This document shows, in pieces, positions 16,672-25,682 of a stretch of 64,000 nucleotides of DNA; positions within the stretch are counted from its first letter, which is position 1, and the number at the start of each line of letters is the position of its first letter. The notes under the pieces were generated by a model, which worked only from the letters and a program-made list of their open reading frames with translations, ran no database searches and was not told where the DNA came from. Source of the DNA: Sphingobacterium sp. CZ-2. Lineage in GTDB: Bacteria; Bacteroidota; Bacteroidia; Sphingobacteriales; Sphingobacteriaceae. A program made the position numbers and the translations under genes. The stretch is taken from NCBI RefSeq assembly GCF_004526235.1, contig NZ_CP038159.1, forward strand, positions 2,046,001 to 2,110,000. The letters run 5' to 3'.

Positions 16672-17661
16672 TTAGTATGCCCATTTCAAATAAATAGAGC
16701 CCCAGGTAAATCCACCTCCAAAAGCCGCTAATATCAAATTATCACCTTTTTTCAGCTTGTTTTCCCATTCCCAAAGACATAAAGGAATAGTTCCACTGGT
16801 TGTATTTCCATATTTTTGGATGTTCACCATCACCTTTTCCTCAGGTAGTCCAGCGCGTTCTGCAGTGGCATCAATAATGCGTTTGTTCGCTTGGTGTGGA
16901 ACCAACCAGGCCACATCTTCTGAGGTCAAGTTGTTTCTTTCCATCACTTCTGCCGCAACTTCCGCCATATTGGTAACCGCAAATTTAAACACGGTACGAC
17001 CTTCTTGGTAAGCATAATGTAATCCAGCATCCACTGATTCATGTGAGGCAGGGTACATAGAACCTCCACCTTTGATGTTCAGGTATTGTCCACCAGATCC
17101 ATCTGTTTTTAAGATAGAATCGATTACCCCATTTCCTTCTTCGTTTGGTTCCAGCAAAACTGCTCCACAACCGTCACCAAAAAGGATACAGGTATTTCTA
17201 TCTTTATAATTGACTACAGCTGACATTTTATCGCCACCTACAACCAATACTTTTTTGTGTTTGCCCGACTCAATGAACTGAGCCCCGGTAGTTAATCCGA
17301 ATAAAAATCCAGAACAAGCGGCTTGTAGATCGTATCCCCAAGCGTTTTTGGCGCCGATTTTATCGGCAAGGATATTGGCAGTTGCTGGAAACAACATATC
17401 TGGCGTACTTGTACAGAAGATAATCAATTCAATCTCTTCTGCAGAGATTCCTCTTTTTTCCAATAATCCTTTTACTGCTGGAACGGCAAGGTCTGATGTT
17501 GCTTTTCCTTCGTCTTTTAAGATTCTTCTTTCGCTGATACCTGTACGTGTAACGATCCACTCGTCGTTGGTATCCACCATGGTTTCCAACTCTTTGTTCG
17601 TTAGGATATAATCAGGAACATAACCATTAACAGCTGTAATAGCTGCATGAATTTTTGACAT
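16672..17661 (-). CDS. fabH: 3-oxoacyl-ACP synthase III
   Basis: A 329-residue condensing enzyme starting fatty-acid synthesis from acyl-CoA and malonyl-ACP. The catalytic triad is visible: Cys116 in [11 protein letters not shown], His in [11 protein letters not shown] and Asn in [11 protein letters not shown]. The glycine-rich C-terminus ([10 protein letters not shown]) is normal. It starts 5 bp after plsX and precedes accB-accC, the usual gene order. Confidence 0.95.
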   Translation of the reverse strand: MSKIHAAITAVNGYVPDYILTNKELETMVDTNDEWIVTRTGISERRILKDEGKATSDLAVPAVKGLLEKRGISAEEIELIIFCTSTPDMLFPATANILADKIGAKNAWGYDLQAACSGFLFGLTTGAQFIESGKHKKVLVVGGDKMSAVVNYKDRNTCILFGDGCGAVLLEPNEEGNGVIDSILKTDGSGGQYLNIKGGGSMYPASHESVDAGLHYAYQEGRTVFKFAVTNMAEVAAEVMERNNLTSEDVAWLVPHQANKRIIDATAERAGLPEEKVMVNIQKYGNTTSGTIPLCLWEWENKLKKGDNLILAAFGGGFTWGSIYLKWAY

Positions 17662-17666
17662 ATTTC

Positions 17667-18605
17667 TTAATTAAAGGCAGATTTGATCCTATCCACAAAG
17701 TTGGATGCAATCATATCTCTAGACAATAAAACCATATTCTTAATGGCTTCCGGAGTTGAAATTCCATGGCCAATGATTACAGGTGCATTTACCCCCAAAA
17801 TCGGGCTGCCCCCATAACGTTCATAGTTAAACCTATCGAAAAATTCATCCTTAAACCCTTTTTTCAGGGTTACCACATAGAAAGACTCTGCCAGTTTCAA
17901 CACCACATTACCGGTGTAACCATCACAGACAAATACATCTGCATGGTCGCTGAAAAGATCGCGTCCTTCCGCATTTCCGATAAAATTAATGTTGTTGTTT
18001 TCTTTAAGAAGAGCGTATGAGGCAATAGTTAGGTTATTTCCTTTTTCTTCCTCTTCCCCAATATTGAGTAGTCCCACTTTCGGAGAAGAAATACCATACA
18101 CATGTTCGGCATAAAGGCTTCCAAGGATGGCAAATTGGTTTAACATTTCAGGTTTACAGTCGGCATTGGCTCCAACATCCAGTAGGATTCCAAAACCGCT
18201 TTTCAACTTCGGAACATTGGTTGCAATGGCAGGTCGCAGTACTCCTGGTACAGTCTTGACGCTGAACATCGATCCGACCAACATAGCTCCTGTGTTACCT
18301 GCCGAAGAGAACGAGTCGATCTCTCCGTTTTTAAGAAGTTCAAATCCCTTTGCAATGGAGGAATTTGGCTTTTGTGTGATCGCTTTAGTAGGGTGTTCAT
18401 GCATACTAATCCCTTCAGGTGCATGAACGTAGTCAAATTTGGAGGGGTCAGAACCGGCCGCTTCAATCGCTTTTCTGCATGCCTCTTCATCTCCGAACAG
18501 GACAATTCGCTGTGATTCTTCCAATACTTTCTGCGCATCAATTGCGCCTTTAATGTTCGAATCAGGTGCGAAATCTCCCCCCAACACGTCTAATCCAATC
18601 TTCAT
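17667..18605 (-). CDS. plsX: Phosphate acyltransferase PlsX
   Basis: A 312-residue enzyme making acyl-phosphate from acyl-ACP for phospholipid synthesis. Family sequences are [18 protein letters not shown] (usual MxIAxDxMGGDxAP), [12 protein letters not shown] and [13 protein letters not shown]. The operon order yceD-rpmF-plsX-fabH is classical. A 107-bp spacer to rpmF contains a strong hairpin that may set the ratio of ribosomal protein to lipid enzymes. Confidence 0.94.
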   Translation of the reverse strand: MKIGLDVLGGDFAPDSNIKGAIDAQKVLEESQRIVLFGDEEACRKAIEAAGSDPSKFDYVHAPEGISMHEHPTKAITQKPNSSIAKGFELLKNGEIDSFSSAGNTGAMLVGSMFSVKTVPGVLRPAIATNVPKLKSGFGILLDVGANADCKPEMLNQFAILGSLYAEHVYGISSPKVGLLNIGEEEEKGNNLTIASYALLKENNNINFIGNAEGRDLFSDHADVFVCDGYTGNVVLKLAESFYVVTLKKGFKDEFFDRFNYERYGGSPILGVNAPVIIGHGISTPEAIKNMVLLSRDMIASNFVDRIKSAFN

Positions 18606-18639
18606 TCGTTATTATTTATAATATTCAATAATACGCAAA

Positions 18640-18695
18640 AAACATCCCAAGTGAAAGTGAATAATATAAAAATATTACACTTTTTTGGGATGTTT
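18640..18695 (-). terminator. Hairpin between rpmF and plsX (partial terminator)
   Basis: AAACATCCCAA (18640-18650) pairs with TTGGGATGTTT (18685-18695). The stem can be extended with AT-rich pairs on both sides of a 4-nt bulge. On the minus strand the stem is followed by TTTTTTGCG. It lies inside the operon, so it may act as an attenuator instead of a full stop. Confidence 0.55.
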
Positions 18696-18711
18696 ACTTA
18701 GAAAGATGTCT

Positions 18712-18903
18712 TTAGACAGCAGCAGTAGTCTCAACGATTAATTTACCGTTATAGTATAAATTACCGTCTACTGTATAAGCGTGGTGTGGTCTGTGAACCG
18801 CGCCAGTTTCTTTACAAACTGTCAACCCTGGAGCTTCTGCTTTATAATGCGTTCTTCTCTTGTCTCTTCTAGATTTAGAAATTTTACGTTTTGGATGTGC
18901 CAT
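18712..18903 (-). CDS. rpmF: Large-subunit ribosomal protein bL32
   Basis: A 63-residue basic protein beginning MAHPKRKISKSRRDKRRTHY, the conserved bL32 N-terminus. The middle CKETGAVHRPHH matches the central turn of the family. It contains one Cys and lacks a four-Cys zinc knuckle. It lies 14 bp after the YceD-family gene, the usual partner. Confidence 0.96.
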   Translation of the reverse strand: MAHPKRKISKSRRDKRRTHYKAEAPGLTVCKETGAVHRPHHAYTVDGNLYYNGKLIVETTAAV

Positions 18904-18917
18904 TTCGTATTTTAATT

Positions 18918-19460
18918 TTAGTTATTTTTAATTTTTTTCAATGCTTCCCAACGTGGGTCAATGTTTTCATTGTCGCCACCTGATGAATCATCCTCGTTAT
19001 TTTCGTTTTCGATCCTGCTCAACATTTCTGGGTCGCAGGAAACGCCAATACCTTGTTCCGAACATTTCGTGTATGGTGGAACCGCGACATTGATATATTC
19101 ATATAACAACGGCGCAATATCCAATTCGTAATCACTTTTGGAAAGCATGATCACCTCTTCGGTATCATCGTTCCAATCTTCTTCACTGAATTTGACCAAT
19201 GCACGTTCCTTGATGTGAACAGGGGAGTCGAATGTGGATAAGCAAACATCACAAGTCAGTTCAATACTTCCTTGGATATCAAAATTTGCAATCAACATAT
19301 TCTCCTGCTTCTGCAAGTCGACCACTACTTTCAGGTCGCCTTTTTTCACTAGGGAATGTTCGTAACATTCAAAGAACTTCTCATCAATTTCAAAGTCAAA
19401 GCTGTGTTTACCTGTCGAAAGTCCTGAAAAAGGTATTCTATACTGTTTTAGATACTTCAC
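18918..19460 (-). CDS. YceD/DUF177-family protein
   Basis: A 180-residue acidic protein of the YceD (DUF177) family, found almost everywhere upstream of rpmF. The typical core is ELTCDVCLSTFDSPV with the CxxC pattern, then a C-terminal acidic stretch (ENENNEDDSSGGDNENIDPRWEAL). The family has been linked to 23S rRNA accumulation in some organisms; the exact role is unclear. It is the first gene of the fatty-acid operon. Confidence 0.88.
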   Translation of the reverse strand: MKYLKQYRIPFSGLSTGKHSFDFEIDEKFFECYEHSLVKKGDLKVVVDLQKQENMLIANFDIQGSIELTCDVCLSTFDSPVHIKERALVKFSEEDWNDDTEEVIMLSKSDYELDIAPLLYEYINVAVPPYTKCSEQGIGVSCDPEMLSRIENENNEDDSSGGDNENIDPRWEALKKIKNN

Positions 19461-19479
19461 AATCTTGCATTTGAGCCTG

Positions 19480-19487
19480 CAAAAGTA
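19480..19487 (-). promoter_or_regulatory. -7 box upstream of yceD-rpmF-plsX-fabH-accBC
   Basis: On the minus strand TACTTTTG is a full match to TAnnTTTG, 20 bp upstream of the yceD-family start codon. No clear TTG is seen at the -33 position, so only the -7 element is reported. Confidence 0.45.
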
Positions 19488-19534
19488 ACGATTAATTAAA
19501 CATAAATGAAATTTATTTTAAAAAATCCTACAGG

Positions 19535-20185
19535 CTATTCGTAATAATTTTTACCAAGTTCAATTTTTGGACGATCGTTGGCCATACGCCATTTGTTAGT
19601 GTCCCGCAAAGAATAAGCACAACCGCAATATTCCTGCATATAGAAACGCTCTCTTTTGCTGATTTCCAGCATTCTTTCCGAGCCGCCTTTCTTACGCCAG
19701 TTGAAGGTCCAGTAATCCATATCCGGATACCTGGAAGCCGCTCTCACACCGCAATCATTGATCTGGTCCATGTTTTTCCAACGGGAGATACCCAAGGAAG
19801 AAGAGATGACGTCAAAGCCATGGTTTGCCGCATATTCTGCCGTTTTTTCAAAACGCATGTCAAAGCACATGGTGCAACGAATGCCTTTTTCAGGTTCATT
19901 TTCCATCCCTTTGGCCAGTTCAAACCAATGGTCCACATCATAATCTGCATCTATGAATGGAATGTTGTGTTTTTCTGCAAAGCGGATGTTCTCCTCTTTC
20001 CGAAGATCATATTCTTTTCTTGGGTGGATGTTCGGATTATAGAAATAGATAGTGAAGTCTATTTTCGAATCAATCAATGCTTCCATTACCTCGCCAGAAC
20101 AAGGTGCACAGCAGGAGTGAAGCAATAATTTCTTGCCTTCATTCGGAAGCGTTAGCTTCTCCCTTACAAATTCTTTCTTCTCCAT
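19535..20185 (-). CDS. queH: Epoxyqueuosine reductase QueH
   Basis: A 216-residue QueH-family (formerly DUF208) enzyme, reducing epoxyqueuosine to queuosine in the tRNA anticodon; it is not homologous to QueG. Cysteine motifs: SCCAPC (Cys25, Cys26, Cys29), CTMC (about 101-104) and CGCAYS near the C-terminus, supplying the iron-sulfur and metal ligands of the family. The sequence [16 protein letters not shown] is characteristic. The gene stands alone, 74 bp upstream (on the plus map) of the yceD promoter region. Confidence 0.92.
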   Translation of the reverse strand: MEKKEFVREKLTLPNEGKKLLLHSCCAPCSGEVMEALIDSKIDFTIYFYNPNIHPRKEYDLRKEENIRFAEKHNIPFIDADYDVDHWFELAKGMENEPEKGIRCTMCFDMRFEKTAEYAANHGFDVISSSLGISRWKNMDQINDCGVRAASRYPDMDYWTFNWRKKGGSERMLEISKRERFYMQEYCGCAYSLRDTNKWRMANDRPKIELGKNYYE

Positions 20186-20262
20186 GTGACAAAACTATTC
20201 TGCAATAGTACAAAAAACCAAGTATTTAATCAAATTAACACTTCTTCACATGCGCCAAGGAT

Positions 20263-20291
20263 TGCTGAAAGGGATATTTTTATACATTTGT
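20263..20291 (+). promoter_or_regulatory. -33/-7 promoter of the propeller-like lipoprotein gene
   Basis: TTG (20263-20265), N18, TACATTTG (20284-20291) is a full consensus match. It predicts a short leader of roughly 10 bases before the ATG at 20309. Confidence 0.7.
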
Positions 20292-20308
20292 AATATAATA
20301 GGTTCCCG

Positions 20309-21376
20309 ATGAAACAAAGATTACTTTACGCTTTATTTATTCTGTTAGGTTTTGGATTGATTACTTCCTGTGAAATGGATGATGATGAACCCGCTAAAAG
20401 TACGTCCATTTCTAGGTTGTATATTTCCTATTCCAATTGGAACCCGAATGTACAAGGGACACCGATCAATAACATGGCGATTGTTTCCAATGCCGATTCT
20501 ACCAATTTCGGAGATGCGAGGACAACGTCCTTTTACCTTACCCCATCATCAGGTGGGTCTACCATTTATTTCCACCCGGCCGCGAGAACGGTATTCCATG
20601 CGTCCTTGAATATTTCTGCTGTGGACACCATTATCCATACCGCGACCATTGGAGAGACCGGTGCACCAGCAAATAATCGGAAAATAATGAGCAAATTGCT
20701 GATGAAGCCAAGAGGGTTGGTTTTCCATCCTCATTTGGATCGATTATATACTGTTCAGGTGAATGAAGGAAGTTCCTATGTGTATGTTTTTGATAGACCA
20801 CGTGGGATAAACCAGGTCGTGATTCCTTCTCAGACCATCGAGCTAGCCGGTCAGTTGAATGCCTGGGATGCCACCATAGTGAATTCAAAATTAATCCTTA
20901 GCCGTACAGGAAAGGATGGTGGATTGGACATTTTTGATAATCTTGTTCCACGTAGAGAACCATTGATCCCGAATCTAAGCCCTTCCAAAAGCTTGAAAAT
21001 TGTTGGTACTTCCAATATTCAGGGGATTTCGATCGATACGGTCAACAACATGATGGCAGTAGCCGATTATCCGGATAACAATTCGGTAGCTGGAGCAGGT
21101 AGGATCTTGATATTTGATAATTTTACTTCCTTGCTGGAGGGTTCAGAGACAATTACTCCTTCCAGAATCATCACTGGAGCAAATACAAAATTAGTTAGAC
21201 CATCGGATGTGGACCTGGACTTCAGAAAGGATAGTAAATATTTTTATGTGGCAGATCCGGGCTCTTCTTTAGTGTATCGATTTCTGAAATCAGCGGATGG
21301 GGATGTAGCACCTGAATCCCAATTTTCTAGAGCAGGATTGAATCCAGTGAGTTTATCCCTCGACGCTCGAAATTAA
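20309..21376 (+). CDS. Lipoprotein with beta-propeller-like repeats, function unknown
   Basis: A 355-residue lipoprotein (signal ending LITSCEMDDDE). The acidic run just after the Cys resembles the surface-export signal of Bacteroidota lipoproteins, so it may face outward. The body has repeated beta-strand patterns ending in short aromatic or Asp-rich turns (GLVFHPHLDRLYTVQ, GISIDTVNNMMAVADYP, DVDLDFRKDSKYFYVADP), as in NHL/SMP-30-like propellers. No catalytic set is evident. Its last 24 bp overlap the 3' end of the convergent gene. Confidence 0.65.
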   Translation: MKQRLLYALFILLGFGLITSCEMDDDEPAKSTSISRLYISYSNWNPNVQGTPINNMAIVSNADSTNFGDARTTSFYLTPSSGGSTIYFHPAARTVFHASLNISAVDTIIHTATIGETGAPANNRKIMSKLLMKPRGLVFHPHLDRLYTVQVNEGSSYVYVFDRPRGINQVVIPSQTIELAGQLNAWDATIVNSKLILSRTGKDGGLDIFDNLVPRREPLIPNLSPSKSLKIVGTSNIQGISIDTVNNMMAVADYPDNNSVAGAGRILIFDNFTSLLEGSETITPSRIITGANTKLVRPSDVDLDFRKDSKYFYVADPGSSLVYRFLKSADGDVAPESQFSRAGLNPVSLSLDARN

Positions 21377-22207
21377 TTGCAGCATCAATTCCACTTCTAG
21401 TTTTTTCTCGGCATTGTCCACATGGTCATATGCAGCAATCAGGTTGCGAAGCACTCTGCGGATAATCGCTAGGTTATCACAGGGCAATGTGTATTCATCC
21501 GATAAGGGGAGATTCAGCTGCCTAAGAAAAGCAAATATATCCTCCTCCCGCATAATCTGACCGCGATTGAACACATTGATATAGAAGAGCACCTTATCCT
21601 GATTATCTCCATCTGCATAGGCCAGAACAAAATGCTTCGGTAGATTTACCCCAAAAATAGGGATATCCAATTTTTGTGCTACCAAGGCATAGATACAGGC
21701 AAGGCTGATCGGATTCCCCTTTTTGCTCTCCAGGACTTTATGAATAAAGGAATTCTGTGGATCGTGGTAATTGGTTGTATTTCCTGATAGGCCAAATTCC
21801 CTAAAAATGATATTGTTCAATAATTTCACCTTTTCTACCGGGCTCATATCGTACATCAGATGATACCATGCATTCCGGCGTAATTCGGCCAATTGCACAT
21901 ACACCTGTTCATCGTTCAGATTTGGATATTGGTACCTGTTGATGATCAACAATCCTTCAAGAAGATCTTCTGCATTATTTAATTTCCAGAGCTGTAGGTC
22001 GTTCTTGACCTGATCAAATTGAATCTTATGAACGATGTTTTCGATTCTGCTCTGTGAGAGGGGATCAAATGAGGATTCCCAAGAGCTTTCCAAGAGCGGA
22101 ATAACTTCAGGACCACAGGTGATAAGTTTGTGTTCGATTTCTCGGAAAATATCCGTGTCCGGATCGTCCAAGAGATAAATTAGTGCCTTTATTTCTTTTT
22201 CGTTCAC
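21353..22207 (-). CDS. SirB1-family transglutaminase-like protein
   Basis: A 284-residue cytoplasmic protein of the SirB1/transglutaminase-like family. The core is LESKKGNPISLACIYALVAQKLDIPIFGVNLPKHFVLAY, the conserved GNPISLxxxY...GVNLPxHF pattern. The N-terminal half is helical and the C-terminal half continues as a TPR-like tail. No ATG exists near the start; GTG at 22205-22207 (VNEKEIKALIYLL) is the likely start, although a TTG at 22240 is open. The gene follows the ATPase by 36 bp on the same strand and overlaps the convergent lipoprotein gene. Confidence 0.75.
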   Translation of the reverse strand: MNEKEIKALIYLLDDPDTDIFREIEHKLITCGPEVIPLLESSWESSFDPLSQSRIENIVHKIQFDQVKNDLQLWKLNNAEDLLEGLLIINRYQYPNLNDEQVYVQLAELRRNAWYHLMYDMSPVEKVKLLNNIIFREFGLSGNTTNYHDPQNSFIHKVLESKKGNPISLACIYALVAQKLDIPIFGVNLPKHFVLAYADGDNQDKVLFYINVFNRGQIMREEDIFAFLRQLNLPLSDEYTLPCDNLAIIRRVLRNLIAAYDHVDNAEKKLEVELMLQLISSVEG

Positions 22208-22243
22208 ATTGAAAATTACGAAAATAAAGGCACAACTCAAAAA

Positions 22244-22903
22244 TTATTTCAGCTGCCCATCCAACATATGGATAATTCTTTTGCCATATTCGGCATTCTT
22301 TTCGGAGTGGGTAACCTGGATGATGGTGACACCATCATCATTTAATTGTTTAAATAATTCCATGATCTCTTCCCCTTGTTTGGAGTTTAGATTTCCGGTT
22401 GGTTCATCCGCCAGCAATAGTTTGGGTGATCCTGCTAATGCCCGAGCTATTCCTACGATCTGTTGTTGGCCCCCAGATAATTGGGCCGGGAATAGGTCTT
22501 TTTTACCTACGATATTGAACCGATCCAGGAGATCGCTGACGATACTTTTTCGTTCAGAAGAGGAGATGTTTTTGTAGATCAATGGCGTTTCGATGTTTTC
22601 ATAGACTGTTAGTTCATCGATCAGGTGATAGGATTGGAAAACATAACCCATATGGGACTGGAACAGTTGGGTCCGTTTCTTCGGTTTCATGGTTAAAACA
22701 TCTTCATCCATGAAGAAGTATTTTCCTTCATTAGGTTCATCCAACATCCCGATGACATTGAGTAAGGTGGATTTTCCAGAACCTGATGGCCCCATGATGG
22801 AAACGAAATCACCTTCTTGGATGGTGAGGTTGATGTCCTTTAGGATGAAGGATTTGGTGCCTGCTACACTGTACCATTTGAAAATATGTTCTAATCTTAT
22901 CAT
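22244..22903 (-). CDS. MacB/LolD-type ABC ATPase, distal copy
   Basis: A 219-residue ATPase of the LolD/MacB class. The Walker A is GPSGSGKST, the Q-loop region VFQSYHLIDELTV, the signature LSGGQQQIVGIARAL, the Walker B LLLADEPTGNLNS and the H-loop QVTHS. The D-loop has Asn where LDS is usual (GNLNS). The start ATG at 22903 (MIRLEHIFKWYS) is chosen because the upstream extension is Lys-rich and atypical. It lies downstream of permeases 6 and 7 on the same strand, separated from them by a palindromic repeat, and is expected to power them. Confidence 0.9.
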   Translation of the reverse strand: MIRLEHIFKWYSVAGTKSFILKDINLTIQEGDFVSIMGPSGSGKSTLLNVIGMLDEPNEGKYFFMDEDVLTMKPKKRTQLFQSHMGYVFQSYHLIDELTVYENIETPLIYKNISSSERKSIVSDLLDRFNIVGKKDLFPAQLSGGQQQIVGIARALAGSPKLLLADEPTGNLNSKQGEEIMELFKQLNDDGVTIIQVTHSEKNAEYGKRIIHMLDGQLK

Positions 22904-23012
22904 GTTTAAATTTAAAATTTTAATGTTAATTTTTTGTATTTTGGTTTTTGTTCCTCTCGTTGAGTATTGCGACTTTTTCGTTATTGCCACTCTCGCGTCA
23001 TTGGTACTTTCG

Positions 23013-23200
23013 CGTCATTGCGAGGTACGAAGCAATCTAACTAACGCTGTCATCCTGAGCATCGTCGAAGGATCTGTACGGTTGGTGGTAAACGTTCAGA
23101 TGCTTCAACTTCGCTCAGCATGACAAAAGCGAAAGATTGCTTCGACGTGCCTCCTCGCAATGACGAACCCCTTGCAAGATCCCGACTCCTCGCAATGACG
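23013..23200. repeat. Nested palindromic repeat, copy 2 (between permease 7 and distal ATPase)
   Basis: The outer arms are CGTCATTGCGAGG (23013) and CCTCGCAATGACG (ending 23165). They enclose the inner arms GTCATCCTGAGC and GCTCAGCATGAC. A degenerate extra right arm ends at 23200. The rest of the 22904-23285 spacer is C/A-rich with a short direct repeat (CCCTTCCAATAC, twice) and no gene. Confidence 0.85.
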
Positions 23201-23285
23201 AGCCCGCTCGCAAGATCTCAACCCCACTAAACCTCTCAAACCCTTCCAATACACACTACACAACGCCACACCCTTCCAATACCAC

Positions 23286-25682
23286 CTACAAATCCCTCAA
23301 AGTCTTCACTGGGTTTTGCAACCCAGCCTTTATCGTCTGTAAATTCACCGTAACTAAAGTAACCACAAAAACCAATAAAGCCGCCAAGCCGAAAAACCAC
23401 CACGAAATCTCTATCCTATAGGCAAAATCCTCCAGCCATTTATTCGATAAATACCAAGCTATCGGACTTGCAATCAAAACCGCCAAAAATATAATCAGCA
23501 CATAATCCCTATTAAACAAGTTGGAAATACTCATAATTGACGCCCCAAGCACCTTCCTTATCCCAATCTCTTTAGTCCGCTGTTCTACACTTTGCAATAT
23601 TAAACCAGAAACACCCAAAGCAGAAATAAAAAGCGCCATTCCTGCAAACAACAAAAACAACTGGGCCTGTTTACTTTCCTTCACATATGTTTTTTCATAC
23701 AGCTTATCCACCCAATTATAGTTTAAATACCTTCCAGGATAGAACTGATCCATCACTTTCTGTACCCCTTCCATGGCCAACCTTTCCTGCCCAGGTTTTA
23801 CCTTGAGCAATATCCCTGCATAGGAAGTTAATTGATGTGCACTAATTACCGTAAATCCTATTTTCTTATGGAAAGACTCACTATGAAAATCTTTTACTAT
23901 CCCAACAGGTATAACCTTCAGGTCACGATATATCTGCCCCAATTCAGTAATATTTAACTTTTTAGCTGTACTTTCAGTTAACAATACCTTCTTAATTCCA
24001 TCATTTTCATCCCCTTCCACAGCATCTGGGTCTGCTATTTCCACATAGTCCGACTCATTTAAAAACCTACCTTTCAAAAGCTCCATATTCAAAAGCTTAC
24101 CCAGATCCACATCGCCAGTAATATAGTTTACCTGAATTTTATGCTCCGCATTGTCTGGGTCTGAGATGAATTTTGAAAAATTTCCTGACCCGTTACTTGG
24201 TGTCCAGCCAGATACACTAACTGTTTCTATGCCAGGTAAATTTGCCAATTCGTTCTTTACAGCAGCACTTTTCTCTCCAACTCCAAAATGTTCAACCCCC
24301 AATACACGGTCCACATTGATTCCCAAAGATTTTTCCTGAACCAATTTCAGTTGAGATTTGATCGTAATCAAGCCAATGATCACGATCAATGAAATGGAAA
24401 ATTGAGTAATGATCAATGATTTCTTGACCCATACATCAATCACCTGCGATTTACTGATTTTATTTCGTAAGGCCTCTGCGGTATTCACCCTAGAGATGAT
24501 AAACGCGGGATATATGCCGACAAGCACACTCAGCAACAAAATAGTGGGAAAGTACAGGGCAAGCATAGGAATTAATTGGGTTCTAACATAAGCTAATTCA
24601 TATCCTAAGAATTTTTGCAACAGCGGGAGGGAAAGGAAATAGAACATCAGCGAAATACATGCAGCGATGAAAAACAGCATAATAGTTTCTTTTAAAAGAT
24701 TGGCTATCAAGCTGCTTCGCTTTGCCCCTAATATTTTATGTAGGTTGATCTGTTTGACCCTTTTTAAGGTTTTTGCAGCAAAAATATTGATATAATTGAT
24801 GCAGGAAATCAAAAGTACCAGCGCTGCAACAGCCATCAATATTTGGCTTGCTTTTTTATTCCCACTGATGTTCGTCCCATCGATAGGTTCCATATACATC
24901 GCGGTGATTGGCTGAAGTCTGAACGATGTTTTGTAAGCCATTTCCGGTCCAAGGAAATTAGCATACCACTGGCTTGCTTTCTTCGCCAGAGCATCTGCAT
25001 CGGTACCCACTTTTAATTTCAAAATCTGTTGACTAAAAAAGCCCCATCCTTCCCGATTTAATGGGATTTTAGGCTTCCCTGTCAGGTAGATAAATTCGGT
25101 TCGGAAAACCGAATTATAAGGCATATTATCTATAACACCAAGGATCACATATTCCGATTTTTTGTCGGAATAGGAATCAGCAGATAAAATGGTTTTTCCA
25201 ATGACATTTTCCCCTTTAAAATAGCGTTCCTTAAAAGATTTGCTGATCAACAGATTCTTCTTGCCTGCAACTAGGTTTTTGGCACTTCCTTCAAGAATAT
25301 GCACATCCAGTAGATCAAATACATTGTTCTCCGCCTCCAAACCTTCAATTTTTATTGCAGGTTCTGCCTCGCCCTGTAAATTGAGATAGATCTGCCCTTG
25401 ACGCATGTGTGAGGCAGCCTCAATCTCCGGAAAAGATTTTTCCAGCTCGGTACCGAGATTTACATAAGCAGTACCATTTTCATTTTCTACACCTGCGGTA
25501 GAATCGATCGTGACAATACGGTATAATTGGGAGGAATTTGTCCAAGATTTATCATAGGATTGTTCCTCAAAATAAACACTGGAAATCAGCAAACAGATCA
25601 AGAAACCAAGAGACAGACCTAGGATATTGATCCAAGTAAAAGTCCCGTTCTTTAAAATATTACGAAATATCAGTCTATTCAT
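23286..25682 (-). CDS. MacB/FtsX-type ABC permease 7 (798 aa)
   Basis: A duplicated MacB-type permease: membrane segment at about 20-40, periplasmic domain ~45-275, three segments ~280-400, a new segment ~425-445, second periplasmic domain ~460-670, and three closing segments. The first coupling motif is divergent (RVKQINLHKILGAKRSSL), while the second is normal (RTKEIGIRKVLGASIMSI). The C-terminus is NPVKTLRDL, unlike the NPVDSLRDE of most neighbours. Its start lies inside the end of permease 6 (8-bp overlap), so the two are translationally coupled and may form a heterodimer. It probably exports lipid-like or peptide substrates. Confidence 0.9.
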   Translation of the reverse strand: MNRLIFRNILKNGTFTWINILGLSLGFLICLLISSVYFEEQSYDKSWTNSSQLYRIVTIDSTAGVENENGTAYVNLGTELEKSFPEIEAASHMRQGQIYLNLQGEAEPAIKIEGLEAENNVFDLLDVHILEGSAKNLVAGKKNLLISKSFKERYFKGENVIGKTILSADSYSDKKSEYVILGVIDNMPYNSVFRTEFIYLTGKPKIPLNREGWGFFSQQILKLKVGTDADALAKKASQWYANFLGPEMAYKTSFRLQPITAMYMEPIDGTNISGNKKASQILMAVAALVLLISCINYINIFAAKTLKRVKQINLHKILGAKRSSLIANLLKETIMLFFIAACISLMFYFLSLPLLQKFLGYELAYVRTQLIPMLALYFPTILLLSVLVGIYPAFIISRVNTAEALRNKISKSQVIDVWVKKSLIITQFSISLIVIIGLITIKSQLKLVQEKSLGINVDRVLGVEHFGVGEKSAAVKNELANLPGIETVSVSGWTPSNGSGNFSKFISDPDNAEHKIQVNYITGDVDLGKLLNMELLKGRFLNESDYVEIADPDAVEGDENDGIKKVLLTESTAKKLNITELGQIYRDLKVIPVGIVKDFHSESFHKKIGFTVISAHQLTSYAGILLKVKPGQERLAMEGVQKVMDQFYPGRYLNYNWVDKLYEKTYVKESKQAQLFLLFAGMALFISALGVSGLILQSVEQRTKEIGIRKVLGASIMSISNLFNRDYVLIIFLAVLIASPIAWYLSNKWLEDFAYRIEISWWFFGLAALLVFVVTLVTVNLQTIKAGLQNPVKTLRDL

